The notes under the pieces: model-generated
The model's database searches: none
Seen by the model: only the letters and a program-made list of their open reading frames with translations
What the model was told of the DNA's origin: nothing
Part shown: piece by piece, positions 59,209 through 64,000 of the stretch
How the letters are laid out: every line of letters starts with the position of its first letter
Position numbering within the stretch: the first letter of the stretch is position 1
Made by a program: the position numbers and the translations under genes
Assembly: GCF_016862395.1 (NCBI RefSeq)
Contig: NZ_BOMW01000004.1
Span: 89,808-153,807, forward strand
DNA length: 64,000 nucleotides
From: Actinoplanes siamensis
GTDB lineage: Bacteria; Actinomycetota; Actinomycetes; Mycobacteriales; Micromonosporaceae
Direction: 5' to 3'

Positions 59209-60426
59209 TCAACGTCGGGGAAGGACGACGCAGACGGTGAGGCCGCCGCCCGGAGTGTCGCTCATCTCCAGCCACCCGGCGTGCGTGTGCACAATCCGGG
59301 CACAGGTCGACAGCCCGATCCCGTGGCCGAGGCCGTCACCGGGGTCGAGCCGGGTGAACGGCGCGGTGATCCGGTCCCGCTCCTCGACGGGCACACCGAT
59401 GCCGTTGTCCGCCACGCACACCCGCACGTGGTCGGGACCGGTGCGCGCGGTCACGTCGATGCGGCAGGGCCGCCGCGGGTCACGGTACTTGACCGCGTTG
59501 CCGATCAGATTCTGCAGCAGGATCCGCCACTGGGTGACGTCGCCGATCACCGTGGGCATCGCCCCCACGGTGATCTCGGCGTGCGCGTCCGCGATCGGCA
59601 CCGCGAGGTCGTCGAGCACCTGCCGGACCACGTCGGCCAGGTCCAGGTGCACGGCCTGGCCGGTTTCGGCGGTGGTGGCCTGCCGCAGCACGTCGTCGAT
59701 CAGGGTGCCCATCCGCTGCGCCGCGGCGGAGATCCGATCGGTGCACCAGGAGGCGTCGGGGTCGGCGTTGACCGCCGGCAGCAGTTGCAGCTCGGCGGCA
59801 TAGGACAGCACCCCGGTCAGCGGGCTGCGCAGATCGTGCGCGAGTTCGGCGGCGAACTGCCGCAGGGTCTGGTTGGCCCCCTCCAGCGCGGCGGCGGTGC
59901 GCTGCTGCTCACGCAGCAGGTCCGCGACCATGAACCCGTGCCGGCGCAGCTCCAGCACGTCGATGGCGATCCGCGCCAGGCGGTCCAAGCCCTGCCGCTG
60001 GGCCTCGTCCAGCACCCGGGGAGCCTCGTCGAACACGCAGAGAGTGCCGAGCACGAACCCGTCCGGGGCACGCAGCTGGCTGGAGCCGTAGAACCGGAAC
60101 CGCTGCAGCTCCCCGGTGACGAACGGATTGTTCACGAACCGGGGGTCGGCGCTGGCGTCCTCGACGAACATCGGGTGCGGGGCGACCAGGGCCACCGAGC
60201 ACATCGAGTCTTCCCGCCGGCACTCCGCCGTGTCGATCCCGACCGCGGCCACCTGGTACTGGCGCTCGGCGTCCAGCACGAACAGCACCGAGATCGGCAC
60301 CTGGCACAGCTGCGCGGCCAGTTCCACGACCGTCTGCAGATTCGGTTCCGGGGGCCCGTCGAAGAGGTGGTAGCGGGCCAGTGCGGCCGCCTGCGCCCGC
60401 TCGTCCACCGTCCGCGCCCGGACCAT
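59209..60426 (-). CDS. GAF-domain sensor histidine kinase
   Basis: 405 residues from the ATG at 60426 with GGAGG seven bases upstream. An N-terminal GAF domain (VELAAQLCQVPISVLFVLDA, SQLRAPDGFVLGTLCVFDEA) covers about residues 20-165, then a coiled helix, HisKA (FAAELAHDLRSPLTGVLSYA with phospho-acceptor His) and an ATPase domain (LIGNAVKYRDPRRP, VADNGIGVP, GLGHGIGLSTC). It has no membrane segment, so it senses a cytoplasmic signal. No response regulator is adjacent; the hybrid kinase upstream on the same strand is a possible partner. Confidence 0.92.
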   Translation of the reverse strand: MVRARTVDERAQAAALARYHLFDGPPEPNLQTVVELAAQLCQVPISVLFVLDAERQYQVAAVGIDTAECRREDSMCSVALVAPHPMFVEDASADPRFVNNPFVTGELQRFRFYGSSQLRAPDGFVLGTLCVFDEAPRVLDEAQRQGLDRLARIAIDVLELRRHGFMVADLLREQQRTAAALEGANQTLRQFAAELAHDLRSPLTGVLSYAAELQLLPAVNADPDASWCTDRISAAAQRMGTLIDDVLRQATTAETGQAVHLDLADVVRQVLDDLAVPIADAHAEITVGAMPTVIGDVTQWRILLQNLIGNAVKYRDPRRPCRIDVTARTGPDHVRVCVADNGIGVPVEERDRITAPFTRLDPGDGLGHGIGLSTCARIVHTHAGWLEMSDTPGGGLTVCVVLPRR

Positions 60427-60553
60427 CCGCCCACCTCCGCCCACCCCTTACGCCCAGCCTGGGGCGCCCGGGGCTTTCACCGTACGCCGGATCGTGCTCC
60501 CCCGGCGGCGGATCGGCGCATCCGGCCTGCCCGGCCGCCCTCGGCGGCCGCCG

Positions 60554-64000
<3,447 letters not shown>

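Overview
The window is high-GC, densely coding actinobacterial DNA. The gene set (many two-component kinases, LuxR/LAL regulators, CBM2- and ricin-type secreted glycoside hydrolases, universal stress proteins, DUF2267, DUF1876 and BON proteins, GTG starts with GGAGG ribosome sites) fits a Micromonosporaceae-like soil actinomycete such as Actinoplanes. That placement is inferred from content, not from a search. I see no rRNA, tRNA, CRISPR array or intact insertion sequence.

1-14 kb is a stress island. It starts with dnaK-grpE, followed by a large LAL regulator, a ferritin-like/hemerythrin protein, a three-BON-domain protein, and a minus-strand operon of PrsW, DUF1931, a Cys-rich copper-binding protein and a UBP zinc finger. 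A LuxR regulator, a membrane protein and a DUF2267 protein follow. Two decayed 3' ends of zinc alcohol dehydrogenase genes lie here. Two families of inverted repeats recur in front of several of these genes and may be operators.

14-24 kb holds ComB-like phosphatase, an APH-type kinase, a GGDEF plus HD-GYP membrane protein, a secreted GH44 glucanase and a CheB-like/GAF/PAS histidine kinase fusion.

24-44.5 kb is a plant-polysaccharide utilisation region. It has a FadR-type GntR regulator, an enolase-superfamily enzyme, an ABC sugar importer without its own ATPase, a four-gene operon GH95-GH10-GH59-parallel beta-helix protein, a CE1-like esterase and a GH9 endoglucanase. Perfect TGGGAGCGCTCCCA palindromes (the CebR/LacI-type operator) precede the GH95 operon and GH9. 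A second palindrome, ATACGTAT-centred, precedes the importer and the esterase. Together these genes would cut xylan, xyloglucan and cellulose outside the cell, remove fucose, galactose and acyl side groups, and import the products.

44.5-51.6 kb is mixed: two SDR-type or hydrolase genes, a MerR regulator, a VOC protein, a Gfo/Idh/MocA oxidoreductase with a truncated sugar-isomerase partner, a decayed carboxymuconolactone decarboxylase gene, universal stress proteins (one only a C-terminal half) and DUF1876.

51.9-55.7 kb is the most unusual block: a P-loop nucleotide kinase-like gene and a methyltransferase converge on an HD nucleotidase-like gene and a protein joining a helical-repeat region to a class III nucleotidyl cyclase domain with its catalytic residues present. 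56-64 kb carries a lipoprotein, an SDR, BioY, DUF6314, a GAF histidine kinase and a multi-HAMP hybrid kinase that runs off the window end.
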